From Coriobacteriaceae bacterium AF45-21 (lineage in GTDB: Bacteria; Actinomycetota; Coriobacteriia; Coriobacteriales; Coriobacteriaceae): a stretch of DNA of 63,420 nucleotides. The stretch's first letter is position 1; every line of letters starts with the position of its first letter. The translations under genes and the position numbers were made by a program. The stretch lies in the NCBI GenBank assembly GCA_027682925.1, contig JAQCYU010000011.1:1-63420 (forward strand), written 5' to 3'. Of the stretch, positions 16,366 through 25,336 are shown piece by piece. Under the pieces are notes generated by a model. It was given only the letters and a program-made list of their open reading frames with translations, ran no database searches and was not told the origin of the DNA.

Positions 16366-18456
16366 CTAGCGAGGCCTATCCGATTTGACCTCATTGGCGG
16401 TGTCGGTTTCGAGCGCCGTGCGGCGGGCGCTGTAGGCGACGAGGCCGGCGCCTGCCGCGGCGAGTGCTGCAGCGGCTGCCGTAAGGGGAGAGTTGACATC
16501 GCCCGTGCCCGCAAGCGCGCCCGCTTTTCCGGAGCGCTTGTTATTGCCGTGGTCCTTGCCACTGCCGGAGTTACTTCCGCCGGAGCCGCCGCCCTTGTCG
16601 GTACCGCCGCCACTCGAGTCACCATCGCCGTCTGCCGTCATCGGGGCGTCGTGAAGTCCTGTCGCATCCGCGCTATCGCATACGCCGACCTGAACTTCTG
16701 AGCGTTCGCATGCCGCGTCGGGCACATGAAGCTCGTGCAGTACGGCACTCAGCGCCGAGTTTGCGCCTGGTCGAATTTCCTCGAGCGTTACGGGATCGAG
16801 CGCCACCAGATCACGCGCTTTCGCATACAGCGTTACGCGTTTGCCCACTTCGTCGCTCCAACACTCGGGGATGGCGAAGCTCATGCGGAACTGTGCCGTG
16901 CAGCCTGGTGCCAGCACGGCGTTTCCATTGTCGGCAACCAGCGGGTGCGTCGCAAAACGTGCGCCCAGCGCCTCGAGCGCGTACTTCACGTGTGCCATGT
17001 CGTTGGCCGAAGCGTCCTCGGCAAGCTCTAGATCGTAGATCGAAGCCATGCGCGCGTTCGCTCCGAATCCGATGGATGCGCTGGAGAACGGCTGGCTGGA
17101 GCCCTCTCGGTACAGATCGATCGTGCCGGCGGTCAGCAAGGTGTTGCCGTCGTTTCGAACCGTGACCATGAAGGATTCGCCTGCTGCTCCGGGCACCACC
17201 GCGCCCGAGGTAGCGACCGCGCCCGTCGGAGTGGCACATGCCACCAAAGGCACTTCGATGCCGTGCAGCTCTGCCTCGCTCTGCTCGGCACTCACAATGT
17301 GCGTGGCGAGCGCGGAGAGCATGCCTCCCGACGTCAAAAATGTCGTTATCTGATCGACGGGATGGTCCAGCTCGCACATCACGAACGGCTCCGTGAACAG
17401 ATCACCTGCCAAGGTGCTGGCGAAGATGCGGAAGTGCTTGCCCATCACTGCTACCGGGTTGCCTTCTTCGTCGTAGGTTTGTCCCACCTTGCCATCAGTG
17501 TTCTCTACATAGAGCACGCACCTGCCGTTGTTGCTCACGCTAAACGATGCCGGGCCACAGCCTGCGGCGCCCACTGGCTGCGTTGCAAATGCCGATGCGC
17601 CTCGCGTCCAAGTAATATGCTGCAGTTGCTCGTTGACGGTTGCCAAAAAGCCCGAATGTTGTGGCCACGGCACCGCACGGGGTACTGTGGCGTCAGGTGA
17701 CATAACGCCCCAGCCCGCAATGGACTGGCCGATCACGGCGTACGATGCGCAGCCGCAGCCGTCTGCGGTCTCGTACGTAACGGGCACCACCATTTTGCCG
17801 TTGATATTTTCGGGCTCGCCCAGCTCGATACTCGACGGTGCTTGCGGAAAGCGGAGAACTTGGCGGAACGTCAGGCTGTCGCCCGAAACGTCCGACCACA
17901 GGGTAAAGCACTCCAGCGCAACCTCAGCCTCGCTGCCGAGCGCCTTTTCTGCGGTGGTTCCGCGGCGGTGGAGGTAGGCGCCCGACAGACGTCCGTCGAC
18001 AAGTGTCTTGCCCACCGTGATGCGTGGGCACTGCAGGCAATGGTAGCCATCCTCTTGCAGGCGGCCGCGCGAGATGCTGCGCCATGACGTATGCGACACC
18101 ACGCGGATCTCGTCATTACTTATGCGCAGGCGCACGACGGACAGTATGCCGGCTGTGCTTGCCGTATCGAAAAGGGTGTTGTCGCCGTCGGGGCGCTCGC
18201 CCGAGACCAGCAGCACGTAGGCTTCCTGGTTTCCCCTCCCGTCCGTATATTCCACCACGTCGAAGTCGTAATCGTATATGCCGTCGCGCTCCACGTCGCC
18301 CTCGCCAAACCCAAGGGGGAAGTCCACGGGCGTGGGGGCGGACCACGTGCCGTTTGCCCTTGTGTGCACCACCAGGCGCGAGCGGCCATTGTCGCCGTAG
18401 CACACCGAGGCGATACGGAACAGGCATTCTACGCCGGCAATCATTGCCAGCTTCAT
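16366..18456 (-). CDS. Cell-wall-anchored surface protein, C-terminal part with LAGTG sorting signal
   Basis: 696 residues. Beta-rich, propeller-like segments (GRSRLVVHTRANGTWSAPTP, LRFPQAPSSIELGEP) fill the first two-thirds, followed by an adhesin-type domain, a Gly/Ser/Lys linker, LAGTGD, a hydrophobic helix (LTAAAAALAAAGAGLVAYSA) and a basic tail. This is a sortase signal of the actinobacterial type. There is no signal peptide of its own: the start overlaps the end of the preceding Tat-exported gene by 4 nt (ATGA). Either the two are one protein cut by a frameshift, which would restore secretion, or they are coupled. The first explanation fits better, since an anchor without export is useless. 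Ligand unknown. Confidence 0.7.
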   Translation of the reverse strand: MKLAMIAGVECLFRIASVCYGDNGRSRLVVHTRANGTWSAPTPVDFPLGFGEGDVERDGIYDYDFDVVEYTDGRGNQEAYVLLVSGERPDGDNTLFDTASTAGILSVVRLRISNDEIRVVSHTSWRSISRGRLQEDGYHCLQCPRITVGKTLVDGRLSGAYLHRRGTTAEKALGSEAEVALECFTLWSDVSGDSLTFRQVLRFPQAPSSIELGEPENINGKMVVPVTYETADGCGCASYAVIGQSIAGWGVMSPDATVPRAVPWPQHSGFLATVNEQLQHITWTRGASAFATQPVGAAGCGPASFSVSNNGRCVLYVENTDGKVGQTYDEEGNPVAVMGKHFRIFASTLAGDLFTEPFVMCELDHPVDQITTFLTSGGMLSALATHIVSAEQSEAELHGIEVPLVACATPTGAVATSGAVVPGAAGESFMVTVRNDGNTLLTAGTIDLYREGSSQPFSSASIGFGANARMASIYDLELAEDASANDMAHVKYALEALGARFATHPLVADNGNAVLAPGCTAQFRMSFAIPECWSDEVGKRVTLYAKARDLVALDPVTLEEIRPGANSALSAVLHELHVPDAACERSEVQVGVCDSADATGLHDAPMTADGDGDSSGGGTDKGGGSGGSNSGSGKDHGNNKRSGKAGALAGTGDVNSPLTAAAAALAAAGAGLVAYSARRTALETDTANEVKSDRPR

Positions 18457-20732
18457 GTGGCTTCGCTGAGCACGCCGGAAAACAGCACGTTGTCGCTCGA
18501 GGGTTTTATGCCGCCACGCTCGTCCTCCGACACGCCGGCAGAATTGGCGTTCGGGTCCGCAACGGCGTTCGTTGACTGACCGATGTAGGTGTACTCATAC
18601 ATCGGTGCGGCATTTTCGTCGTTCTCTATCAGCGCATGGACGAAATGTTCGACCTGTCCCGTGTCGTCGCTCTCCGCGTTCGCCTCGAGCTCAATGCGCG
18701 TGACCGTTTGATCCCAATCGCGCACGACAGGCGCGGCGTTTACGGCAGTGGCCTTAACCTCGGCGCGTGCGAGCAGCTCGGCGTTGGTGACGATGGTGGC
18801 CGATGCGATAAACTGCGGCACACCACCTGCCTCGGCGTTGCCGGCCGAGCCGAAGCAGGCATCCAACGTATAAGGCGTATTTCCACCCAATGCCAGCTCA
18901 GAGCGCTGGAGTACATACTGGTCGCCATTGTTCACCGACATATTCCACGAATCGATGAGTGTGGGCCACGACCCCGACCAAGCCTTGGTGGTCCACTTGA
19001 ACATTACGAACTGGAGTATCACATCGACATCGACGTCTGCACCCACGCGCAGCCGCGGAAGCTGGTGTCCATCTGCCTTCTCGTACCCAATGAACAGCGT
19101 GAGGGATGCGGCACCGCGCACGGCAGACGAAGCGACGCCTGCAACGCCGGCTCCAAAGGTGACGGCAAGCCCGATCTGGATGGTGAACGAGCCCGACGTG
19201 TTGGAATAGTCGAGCGAAATGTTCTTGAAAAACGCCGCGCCGCTGCCGTGCGTGTGGGCAGCCACAGCGAGCGCCAGCTTCGCCAGCACCCAAGGGTTGA
19301 CGTTCAGGAAAAATGGCACCGGTCCTAGGGTAAACTGCTCGGTCCAATTGAGGTCAGTTCTTACCTGGAAGAGGGCCTTAATATTGCCGTATGCGGGGTC
19401 GTTGTTGTTACCCCAGGTTTTGCCCACCCAATCGTAGGCGAGCGAGCCGTACAGCTGTGTGGCGATATCCATCGTGAACAGCGGCGTGCAATGGTGGCGA
19501 AGGAGCTTGGTGTTTCTTGGATCGGTGCCCGAACCGGCACTCATACTTTTGTACTGATTCCACTTCCCCTCCATTTCGTCGAGGTAGCGGTTTGCCTGCT
19601 TGGCGCCCGACTCGCGCGGTGACTTCTTCCAGTACTCCGGATCCGGATTGCCTGAATCGTTCATATAGCTGGCTGGTTTGTATCCTCCGCCAAACAGCAC
19701 GTATCCAGCAAACGAGAAATCGAAGAGGATCGGAAATGTGGGCATCCAGCACGTGAACTTATTACCACCGATGCCGGGAAACGATGCGGGGAAATCAAAC
19801 GGAGTGATCTCTTGGTCCATAGTGGTGGGGACGATAGTGGTCGATCCGGATTCCGCCTTTGCCGCCGGCGCGGTAACAACGGCCATGGGGGAGGAGAGCG
19901 TGTAGGTTTTGCCCTGGTAGTCGAGGACAAAGCGCAGCTTGCATCCTTCTTCCAGAAGGCTCGACGCTGCATCGAGGAACTTGTCTTCGAGTGTGAACGT
20001 CGCCAGACTATCCGCGCCCGATGCGCTGGCCTTGATCTGACCAATCTGCGTGACGGTTTCGGTTGAGCTGCCCGCAGCGGGCATCACTTTATTGATATGC
20101 AATGTTGCCTGCCCGCCCTGCGGCAGATGAGCCTGCACGGTAAAAGCGTGCGTGTCGGGCTGGTCGTTTGCCGCTTCGTCCGCTGGCATTGCCATAAACG
20201 TGGCGTCGGCGTACTGGATGTCCCATTCGTCGAACGTGAGCTGGCGGAAGTACGGCTCGCCGTCGGAAAGCGGACGTGTGGGTGCGGTTATGGCGGTGCC
20301 GCCCTGGATACGCGCAAGGGGAATCTCGACATCACGGTAGCCCGCCATGCTAATGGAGATGCCGCCGTTAAAGTCGTACGCGTCAAGGAGCGTTGCCTCG
20401 TCCACGTAGCCTTCCGAAAGAGGGGCGACCTCAAAGATGGCCGTGCCTTCGTCATCGGTCGTGGCGGTTAGCTGCTTGCCTACGGCATAGCGCGATGTGA
20501 GCGTGACCTGGGCACCTGCGATGGGCGTATTCTTGTTGGCGACGTCGACCACGACCACACCAAACATGGTGCGCGAGAGAACGAGCACCTTGAAGGGGTC
20601 TTCTTCGTCGGCATAGGCCGCGGTGGGCGCGAACGGCAGCAGGAAGGCATTTTCGCTTCCCGGCACGCGAGGCAACATAATGCTCGCCAGCGAGGACGCT
20701 CCAGCAACAAGTAACGAACGGCGATCAAGCAT
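18453..20732 (-). CDS. Tat-exported surface protein, N-terminal part of the split anchored protein
   Basis: About 759 residues from ATG 20732 (GGGAG upstream). It opens MLDRRSLLVAGASSLASIML, a twin-arginine type signal (DRRSLL with a hydrophobic core), with likely cleavage after PTAAYA. A carboxypeptidase-like or Big-type beta domain comes next (VVVVDVANKNTPIAGAQVTL, TDDEGTAIFEVAPL), then a long region rich in aromatic residues. No enzymatic motif is recognised and there is no anchor at the end (VLFSGVLSEAT). Read through a one-base change, the sequence would continue into the next frame and gain the LAGTGD anchor, for a total near 1,450 residues. Confidence 0.7.
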   Translation of the reverse strand: MLDRRSLLVAGASSLASIMLPRVPGSENAFLLPFAPTAAYADEEDPFKVLVLSRTMFGVVVVDVANKNTPIAGAQVTLTSRYAVGKQLTATTDDEGTAIFEVAPLSEGYVDEATLLDAYDFNGGISISMAGYRDVEIPLARIQGGTAITAPTRPLSDGEPYFRQLTFDEWDIQYADATFMAMPADEAANDQPDTHAFTVQAHLPQGGQATLHINKVMPAAGSSTETVTQIGQIKASASGADSLATFTLEDKFLDAASSLLEEGCKLRFVLDYQGKTYTLSSPMAVVTAPAAKAESGSTTIVPTTMDQEITPFDFPASFPGIGGNKFTCWMPTFPILFDFSFAGYVLFGGGYKPASYMNDSGNPDPEYWKKSPRESGAKQANRYLDEMEGKWNQYKSMSAGSGTDPRNTKLLRHHCTPLFTMDIATQLYGSLAYDWVGKTWGNNNDPAYGNIKALFQVRTDLNWTEQFTLGPVPFFLNVNPWVLAKLALAVAAHTHGSGAAFFKNISLDYSNTSGSFTIQIGLAVTFGAGVAGVASSAVRGAASLTLFIGYEKADGHQLPRLRVGADVDVDVILQFVMFKWTTKAWSGSWPTLIDSWNMSVNNGDQYVLQRSELALGGNTPYTLDACFGSAGNAEAGGVPQFIASATIVTNAELLARAEVKATAVNAAPVVRDWDQTVTRIELEANAESDDTGQVEHFVHALIENDENAAPMYEYTYIGQSTNAVADPNANSAGVSEDERGGIKPSSDNVLFSGVLSEAT

Positions 20733-20887
20733 CTTGGGCTCCCATCCCGCAAATATCGGTGGAAATAATCCAATTTTGCGAGAAGACGCTTCGTGGCGGT
20801 AGTGCCGTTCAAGGGTCAAAATGTCCAAATTGATCGAGCGAAGCGCCGGGTTCCGGAACGCGTTCGATGCGCTTGGCAGCCCGGTCG

Positions 20888-21886
20888 CTAACGCAACATG
20901 TGCGCGACCAGCTCGGCGCGTGTGCCGATGCCAAGCTTTGCGTATACGCCGGATAGGCGGTTTTTGACGGTGCCCGGCGATACTCCCATATGCCTGCGAT
21001 TTCAGCGTTGGTCCATCCGCGGCAGGCGAGCATGGCCATGGTGAACTCTGTGGTCGTTAAATCGTCGGCAACGTCCTCGCCCGAATCGGGGTTGTGGATG
21101 CGCCGCCAGCCGTAGCTGAAGCGGTACGTGATCTCGATGATGCGTGCGAAGTCGTCAGGGTATTGCGTTTTTAGGCATGCTCGATGAGCCCCTGCAAAAG
21201 GCCGTGGTGCTCGCCAATGAGCTCGATAAGGCCGTCGGGGCGCGCAATGTCCCAAGCGGCTCCAAAATGCGCTTTTGCGGCGTCGTGTCCTTGAGGCTCA
21301 TGCATGCCATGGAAGCTGCCAGGTGCAGGAACAGTTCGAGATGGGATAGCTTCCCTGTTTCATAATTAGGGCGTTTTCCGCCATGCCCAGGCTGCGGCCG
21401 TATTCGCCGCGCAGATACAAGGCGTGCGCCATCACGTAGCTGGCGAACAGTCGCAGGCCTTCGGTAGGTGCGCCGCAAGTGGATAAAACTCTTCGGCAGA
21501 TACGGGGAAGGCAAGTGCAGCAGGACGCTCGCGGCCGAGGCGAACAGGATATGCGTGGCGTGGACGGCGGGCGATTCCTCGTCGGCCGGCGTATCGAGGA
21601 TGCCCGCAAGGCACCGGCGGGCGTCGGCGATACGGTTGAGCGACAGACTGGCGTATCCGCAGATAAAGCATGCGGAATAGCGCAGCGCGGGATCGGTGAC
21701 GTCAAGATAGGGGTGCGCCGTCTTGGCGGCGAGTGCGGCCTGTCCGCGAAAGTACAGCGCTTCTGCCGTGGCGATGGCGCGTGAATCGGGGTCGGAAATG
21801 CCTGCAACCGCAGCGTCAATCTGCCCCGGCACAAAGGCGGTGCACATCAACGGCATGGGAACGCATGGGTAGCCATCGCAGTCCAT
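20888..21886 (-). pseudogene. LuxR-family regulator, decayed with several frameshifts
   Basis: Pieces in different frames line up to one protein: MDCDGYPCVPMPLMCTAF (from ATG 21886, GGGAG upstream), a helical repeat region (CFICGYASLSLNRIADARRC, LFASYVMAHALYLRGEYGRS, HLELFLHLAASMACMSL), and the C-terminal HTH DLTTTEFTMAMLACRGWTNA followed in another frame by VSPGTVKNRLSGVYAKLGIG and a stop at 20888. At least five frame changes are needed, more than the single base slips seen elsewhere, so this one may be a real pseudogene. It sits upstream of the surface protein genes in the same direction and may once have controlled them. Confidence 0.7.
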
Positions 21887-22183
21887 CTTCCATCTCCCAA
21901 CAGCTGGCAACACTAGCAGCAATTGTACTCTTGTTGCTCGGGACTGGAATTTGTGGGTATCGCCTACGATTGTGCCGAACGTATAAAGGAAGAGTCTATT
22001 GGCGATGCTCCCAAGGTGGCTACCGAAGTCTAGCTGACCTTGGGATATAGAAAAACTGCCGCCCCTGCAAAAAGCTCTGTCGCAGCGATGGGAAACGTAT
22101 CTCGTTCTGCATATAATGAGGTCATATGACGGTGCGTCTGCATACGCGCGGCGCATTTCCATCGAACCGAGAAGGAGCTCTGC
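21887..22183. promoter_or_regulatory. Intergenic region with guaA promoter
   Basis: A consensus -10 box TATAAT lies at 22112-22117, 67 nt before the guaA start; the -35 is weak. A coding-like tail (GIAYDCAERIKEESIGDAPK, stop near 22033) has no recognisable origin. No purine riboswitch was recognised by eye. Confidence 0.5.
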
Positions 22184-23164
22184 ATGGATCCCAACAAGCG
22201 TCCCGACGACATGGTACGTATCACCACTCCCGAACTTGCCCAGGCGTTCATCGAAGAGCAGGTCGCTGCAATCCGCGAGCAGATCGGCGACAAAAAGGTC
22301 CTGCTGGCTCTTTCCGGTGGTGTCGACAGTTCGGTTGTCGCGGCCCTGCTCATCAAGGCCATCGGCAAGCAGCTCATTTGCGTGCATGTTAACCACGGCC
22401 TGATGCGCAAGGGCGAGAGCGAGCAGGTCGTCGACGTCTTCAAGAATCAGATGGATGCCAACCTGGTTTACGTTGACGCCACAGATCGCTTCCTGGACAA
22501 GCTCGTGGACGTCGAGGATCCCGAGGCCAAGCATAAGATTATCGGCGCCGAGTTCATTCGCGTGTTCGAGGAGGAGGCCCGCAAGGTTGGCGATGAGGTC
22601 AGCTTCCTCGCCCAGGGCACCATCTATCCCGACATCCTGGAGTCCCAAGACGGCGTGAAGGCTCACCACAACGTGGGCGGTCTGCCCGAGGATCTGCAGT
22701 TTGAGCTCTGCGAGCCCGTCAAACTGCTGTACAAGGACGAGGTCCGCGTCGTGGGTCGCGAGCTCGGCCTGCCCGAGAATATGGTTGAGCGCCAGCCGTT
22801 CCCCGGTCCCGGCCTGGGCGTCCGCTGCCTTGGTGCCATCACCCGCGACCGTCTTGAGGCGCTGCGCGAAGCCGACGCCATCGTGCGCGAGGAGATCGAC
22901 AAGGCCGGTCTGACCATCTGGCAGTATTTTGCCGTCGTGCCCGACTTCCGCGCAACCGGTGTGCGCGAGGGCAAGCGCGCCTACGATTGGCCCTGCATCA
23001 TCCGCTGCATCAACACCGTCGATGTCATGACTGCCGAGGTTCCCGAGCTCGACTGGGCGCTACTCAAGCGCATTACCGCCCGCGTCACCGCCGAGGTCCC
23101 CGGTATTTGCCGCGTTTGCTACGACCTCACGCCGAAGCCCGTTGGCACGGTCGAGTGGGAGTAA
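22184..23164 (+). CDS. guaA: GMP synthase, ATP pyrophosphatase subunit only (no glutaminase domain)
   Basis: 326 residues. It converts XMP to GMP with ATP and ammonia. The PP-loop is [13 protein letters not shown] near residue 43; later family motifs are [38 protein letters not shown] and the C-terminal dimerisation end [11 protein letters not shown]. Usual bacterial GuaA is about 510-520 residues with an N-terminal class I glutamine amidotransferase; that domain is absent. The start is supported by GAGAAGGAGCTCTGC and no leftover amidotransferase sequence precedes it, so this looks like a true stand-alone subunit. A partner glutaminase may be encoded elsewhere, or free ammonia may be used. 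Confidence 0.88.
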   Translation: MDPNKRPDDMVRITTPELAQAFIEEQVAAIREQIGDKKVLLALSGGVDSSVVAALLIKAIGKQLICVHVNHGLMRKGESEQVVDVFKNQMDANLVYVDATDRFLDKLVDVEDPEAKHKIIGAEFIRVFEEEARKVGDEVSFLAQGTIYPDILESQDGVKAHHNVGGLPEDLQFELCEPVKLLYKDEVRVVGRELGLPENMVERQPFPGPGLGVRCLGAITRDRLEALREADAIVREEIDKAGLTIWQYFAVVPDFRATGVREGKRAYDWPCIIRCINTVDVMTAEVPELDWALLKRITARVTAEVPGICRVCYDLTPKPVGTVEWE

Positions 23165-23198
23165 GCTAACTCAGCTGGTAGGCGACGAGAACTAGCAG

Positions 23199-23229
23199 AT
23201 GTGACAAAGGGACAGTCCCTTTGTCACAT
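23199..23229. repeat. 31-nt palindromic repeat (type A)
   Basis: ATGTGACAAAGGGAC, a central A, then GTCCCTTTGTCACAT: a perfect palindrome. Copies or near copies lie at 29166, 32630, 38862, 40717 and 41113. Here it lies between two convergent genes and is followed by a second hairpin. Confidence 0.9.
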
Positions 23230-23244
23230 CCTCGATATTATGTG

Positions 23245-23276
23245 CGGGATGGTACGCCACGCGGCGTGCCATCCCG
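23245..23276. terminator. Hairpin between convergent guaA and sensor kinase genes
   Basis: CGGGATGGTACGCC pairs with GGCGTGCCATCCCG around a 4-nt loop, followed by TTCGTTATTTT. The same hairpin follows the type A palindrome at 29212, so palindrome plus hairpin form a composite unit. Confidence 0.75.
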
Positions 23277-23280
23277 TTCG

Positions 23281-24429
23281 TTATTTTAATGAGCCGAGTG
23301 CGCGAGTGGGAAGAGTCACGAGCATGGTCGTTCCGCGCTCCGAGCTCTCTTCGACCTCGATGGAGCCGCCGTGGAGCGCGGCGATCTCCCAGACCAGCGC
23401 AAGCCCCAGCCCCACGCCGCCGTATGCCCTGCTGCGCGATTTGTCGACGCGAAAGAAGGACTGAAAGATGCTCGTCTGGTATTGCTCGGGAATGCCCGGC
23501 CCCTGGTCGCGCACGCGTAGCAGCACGCGGTCGCCTTCGGCGCAGGCGTTGATTTGCACGGTCGAGTTGGGCGCGCTATAGCGTATGGCGTTTTCGGTCA
23601 AGTTGAACAGCAACCGATAGATCAGCGTGTCGCTGCCGATCATTTGCGCGTCGCCCTCACTTGTAAGCGTGATGTCTTTTTGCTCGGCAAGGGGTGCCAG
23701 GTCCGTGAGCACTTCTTCGATCATCGGCGCTAGGTCAATCACATCGTTGCAAGGGACACTGCGCAGCTCGCTCATCTCGAGCAGGGTCTTTGTCATGTGC
23801 GTCATCCGCTCGGTCTGCTCCTGCAGCAGCCCGAGCAGGCTCGCTGTATCGGCGTCGACGTCGGGGTGCTCGGCGCAAAACAGCTCGACCTGGGCCTGCA
23901 TGAGCGCAAGTGGCGTGCGCAGCTCGTGCGCCGCATTGCCCGTAAACTGTCTTTGTGCGGAAAATCCCTCGTCAAGGCGGGCAATCATGTCGTTAAACGA
24001 CGCGCTGCAGCGCCTGAGTTCAGAGGGCACGTCCTCGCTGATTTTTGTGTCGGCGAGGTTGTCGGGCCGCACGCTCTCGACTTGCGTCGCAAAGAAGCGC
24101 AACGGCCGCAGCGCATGTCCGCTTACAAAGTAGGCCAGCACGCCGCCGAGCAGCGTCACCGCCGCAGTTATATACCAGCTCGTCGCGCCAAACGATTCTT
24201 GGGCGTCGTTCACGACGATGGTCAGCGCGTCGTCGAGCTCTTTGTTTGTCGGGTCAAATGAGCTGGGCGAGGCCGCCTCCACCTTGCTGTGCGCCGATAG
24301 TTCATTGCCGATCGAGTCCATGTAGCGCATGCCGGAGTAGCCAACCAGGCAATTCATAAGTACGCAGGTTGAACATATCAGCAGTGCCGTCATCAACGTG
24401 ATGCGCCACTGCAGCGACAGCCGCTTCAT
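23281..24429 (-). CDS. Sensor histidine kinase (HAMP-type, OmpR-system partner)
   Basis: 382 residues. First membrane helix ITLMTALLICSTCVLMNCL, a short external loop of about 90 residues, second helix WYITAAVTLLGGVLAYFVSG, a linker, the phospho-acceptor histidine in NAAHELRTPLALMQAQ, then the ATP-binding boxes NLTENAIRYSA (N), DQGPGIP (G1) and GVGLGLALVWEI (G2). It is a membrane kinase that passes phosphate to the response regulator encoded just upstream; the genes overlap by 4 nt. The operon is divergent from the thiol-redox cluster at 25190, which it may control. The signal sensed is unknown. Confidence 0.92.
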   Translation of the reverse strand: MKRLSLQWRITLMTALLICSTCVLMNCLVGYSGMRYMDSIGNELSAHSKVEAASPSSFDPTNKELDDALTIVVNDAQESFGATSWYITAAVTLLGGVLAYFVSGHALRPLRFFATQVESVRPDNLADTKISEDVPSELRRCSASFNDMIARLDEGFSAQRQFTGNAAHELRTPLALMQAQVELFCAEHPDVDADTASLLGLLQEQTERMTHMTKTLLEMSELRSVPCNDVIDLAPMIEEVLTDLAPLAEQKDITLTSEGDAQMIGSDTLIYRLLFNLTENAIRYSAPNSTVQINACAEGDRVLLRVRDQGPGIPEQYQTSIFQSFFRVDKSRSRAYGGVGLGLALVWEIAALHGGSIEVEESSERGTTMLVTLPTRALGSLK

Positions 24430-25100
24430 TTGCCGTCCTCCATAACGTAGCCTTCGCCGATTCGGTTGCGGATGGGGTCGTGCCCCAACGCGCCGCGCAG
24501 CTTTTTGCGCAGCGACGAGATGTGCACGCGGGTTGCGTTGCTAAAGCTGTTGACGCTGCTGTCCCATACATGCTCGATAAGCTCTTCCTGGCTCACCGGC
24601 CGCCCCTGGTTAAGCATCAGGTATTCCAAGATGCCGGTCTCCTTGCGCGTGAGGGATAGGGTCTCGCCGCCCACGGAGGCGAGGCGCGCTTTGGTGTCAA
24701 AGCTCAGCGATCCACAGGTTAGAACAACGTCGCTTTGCGTAAAGCGCCTGAGCGTGAGGCTGCGTATACGTGCCGCCAGCTCGTCAAGATGGAACGGCTT
24801 GGTGAGGTAGTCGTTGGCGCCCGCATCGAGCCCCGCTACCTTGTCGGAGACCTCGCCACGTGCCGAGAGCACAAGCACCTTGGTCTCACAATCAGTTGTC
24901 CTGAGTTGCCTGAGCACGGTCATGCCGTCGACATGGGGGAGATTGAGGTCGAGCACGACAAGATCAAAGGTCTCGACATCGAGTAGATCGAGGGCCTGCT
25001 GCCCGTCGTAGCAGCAGTCGACGCTATAGGCCAAGTTGCGCAGGCTGCGTGCGATCGCATCGCACAGCGCCCGCTCGTCCTCGACGACCAAGATGCGCAT
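24426..25100 (-). CDS. OmpR-family response regulator
   Basis: 224 residues. Receiver domain MRILVVEDERALCDAIARSL with the acidic pocket and phospho-aspartate in LVVLDLNLPHVDG, the conserved lysine in DYLTKPF, then a winged helix (SLTRKETGILEYLMLNQGRP, VHISSLRKKLRG). It binds DNA when phosphorylated by the overlapping kinase. It is divergently placed from the CXXC peptide/ferredoxin/TlpA operon, with only 89 nt between, so that operon is the most likely target. Confidence 0.93.
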   Translation of the reverse strand: MRILVVEDERALCDAIARSLRNLAYSVDCCYDGQQALDLLDVETFDLVVLDLNLPHVDGMTVLRQLRTTDCETKVLVLSARGEVSDKVAGLDAGANDYLTKPFHLDELAARIRSLTLRRFTQSDVVLTCGSLSFDTKARLASVGGETLSLTRKETGILEYLMLNQGRPVSQEELIEHVWDSSVNSFSNATRVHISSLRKKLRGALGHDPIRNRIGEGYVMEDGK

Positions 25101-25189
25101 AACGTTCTCCTTGCATAGTCATTCACGCTTAACACGGATTTTATAGTCGGTATGGTCCAATGGGTCGCGAAACGAAAGGAGTGGTCAGA

Positions 25190-25336
25190 TTGTTCAAAGC
25201 GATTAAGCCTGTGGCGCAGGTGGCTTTGCTGATCGTTGGGGTAGCCATGGTTGGCTTTGGAATTATGCGCGGCGAGGCAGATGCCGTGCTGGCCAAGGCA
25301 ATCAGGCTGTGCTTGGAGTGTATCGGAATTGGATAA
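25190..25336 (+). CDS. CD1871A-family small CXXC protein
   Basis: 48 residues from a TTG at 25190 (AAAGGAG, 8-nt spacing). It is one membrane helix (VAQVALLIVGVAMVGFGIMR), an acidic turn, and the C-terminal motif CLECIGIG. It matches the small CXXC family that I know as CD1871A, which occurs just upstream of a polyferredoxin and TlpA gene. Its stop overlaps the start of the ferredoxin gene (TTGGATAA), so the two are co-translated. Probably a membrane thiol partner for electron transfer; the exact job is unknown. Confidence 0.75.
   Translation: MFKAIKPVAQVALLIVGVAMVGFGIMRGEADAVLAKAIRLCLECIGIG

Noticed and set aside
18091..18579. Overlapping plus-strand frames across the surface-protein genes
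   Set aside because: Antisense to long frames with a secretion signal and sortase anchor; compositionally shadow-like.
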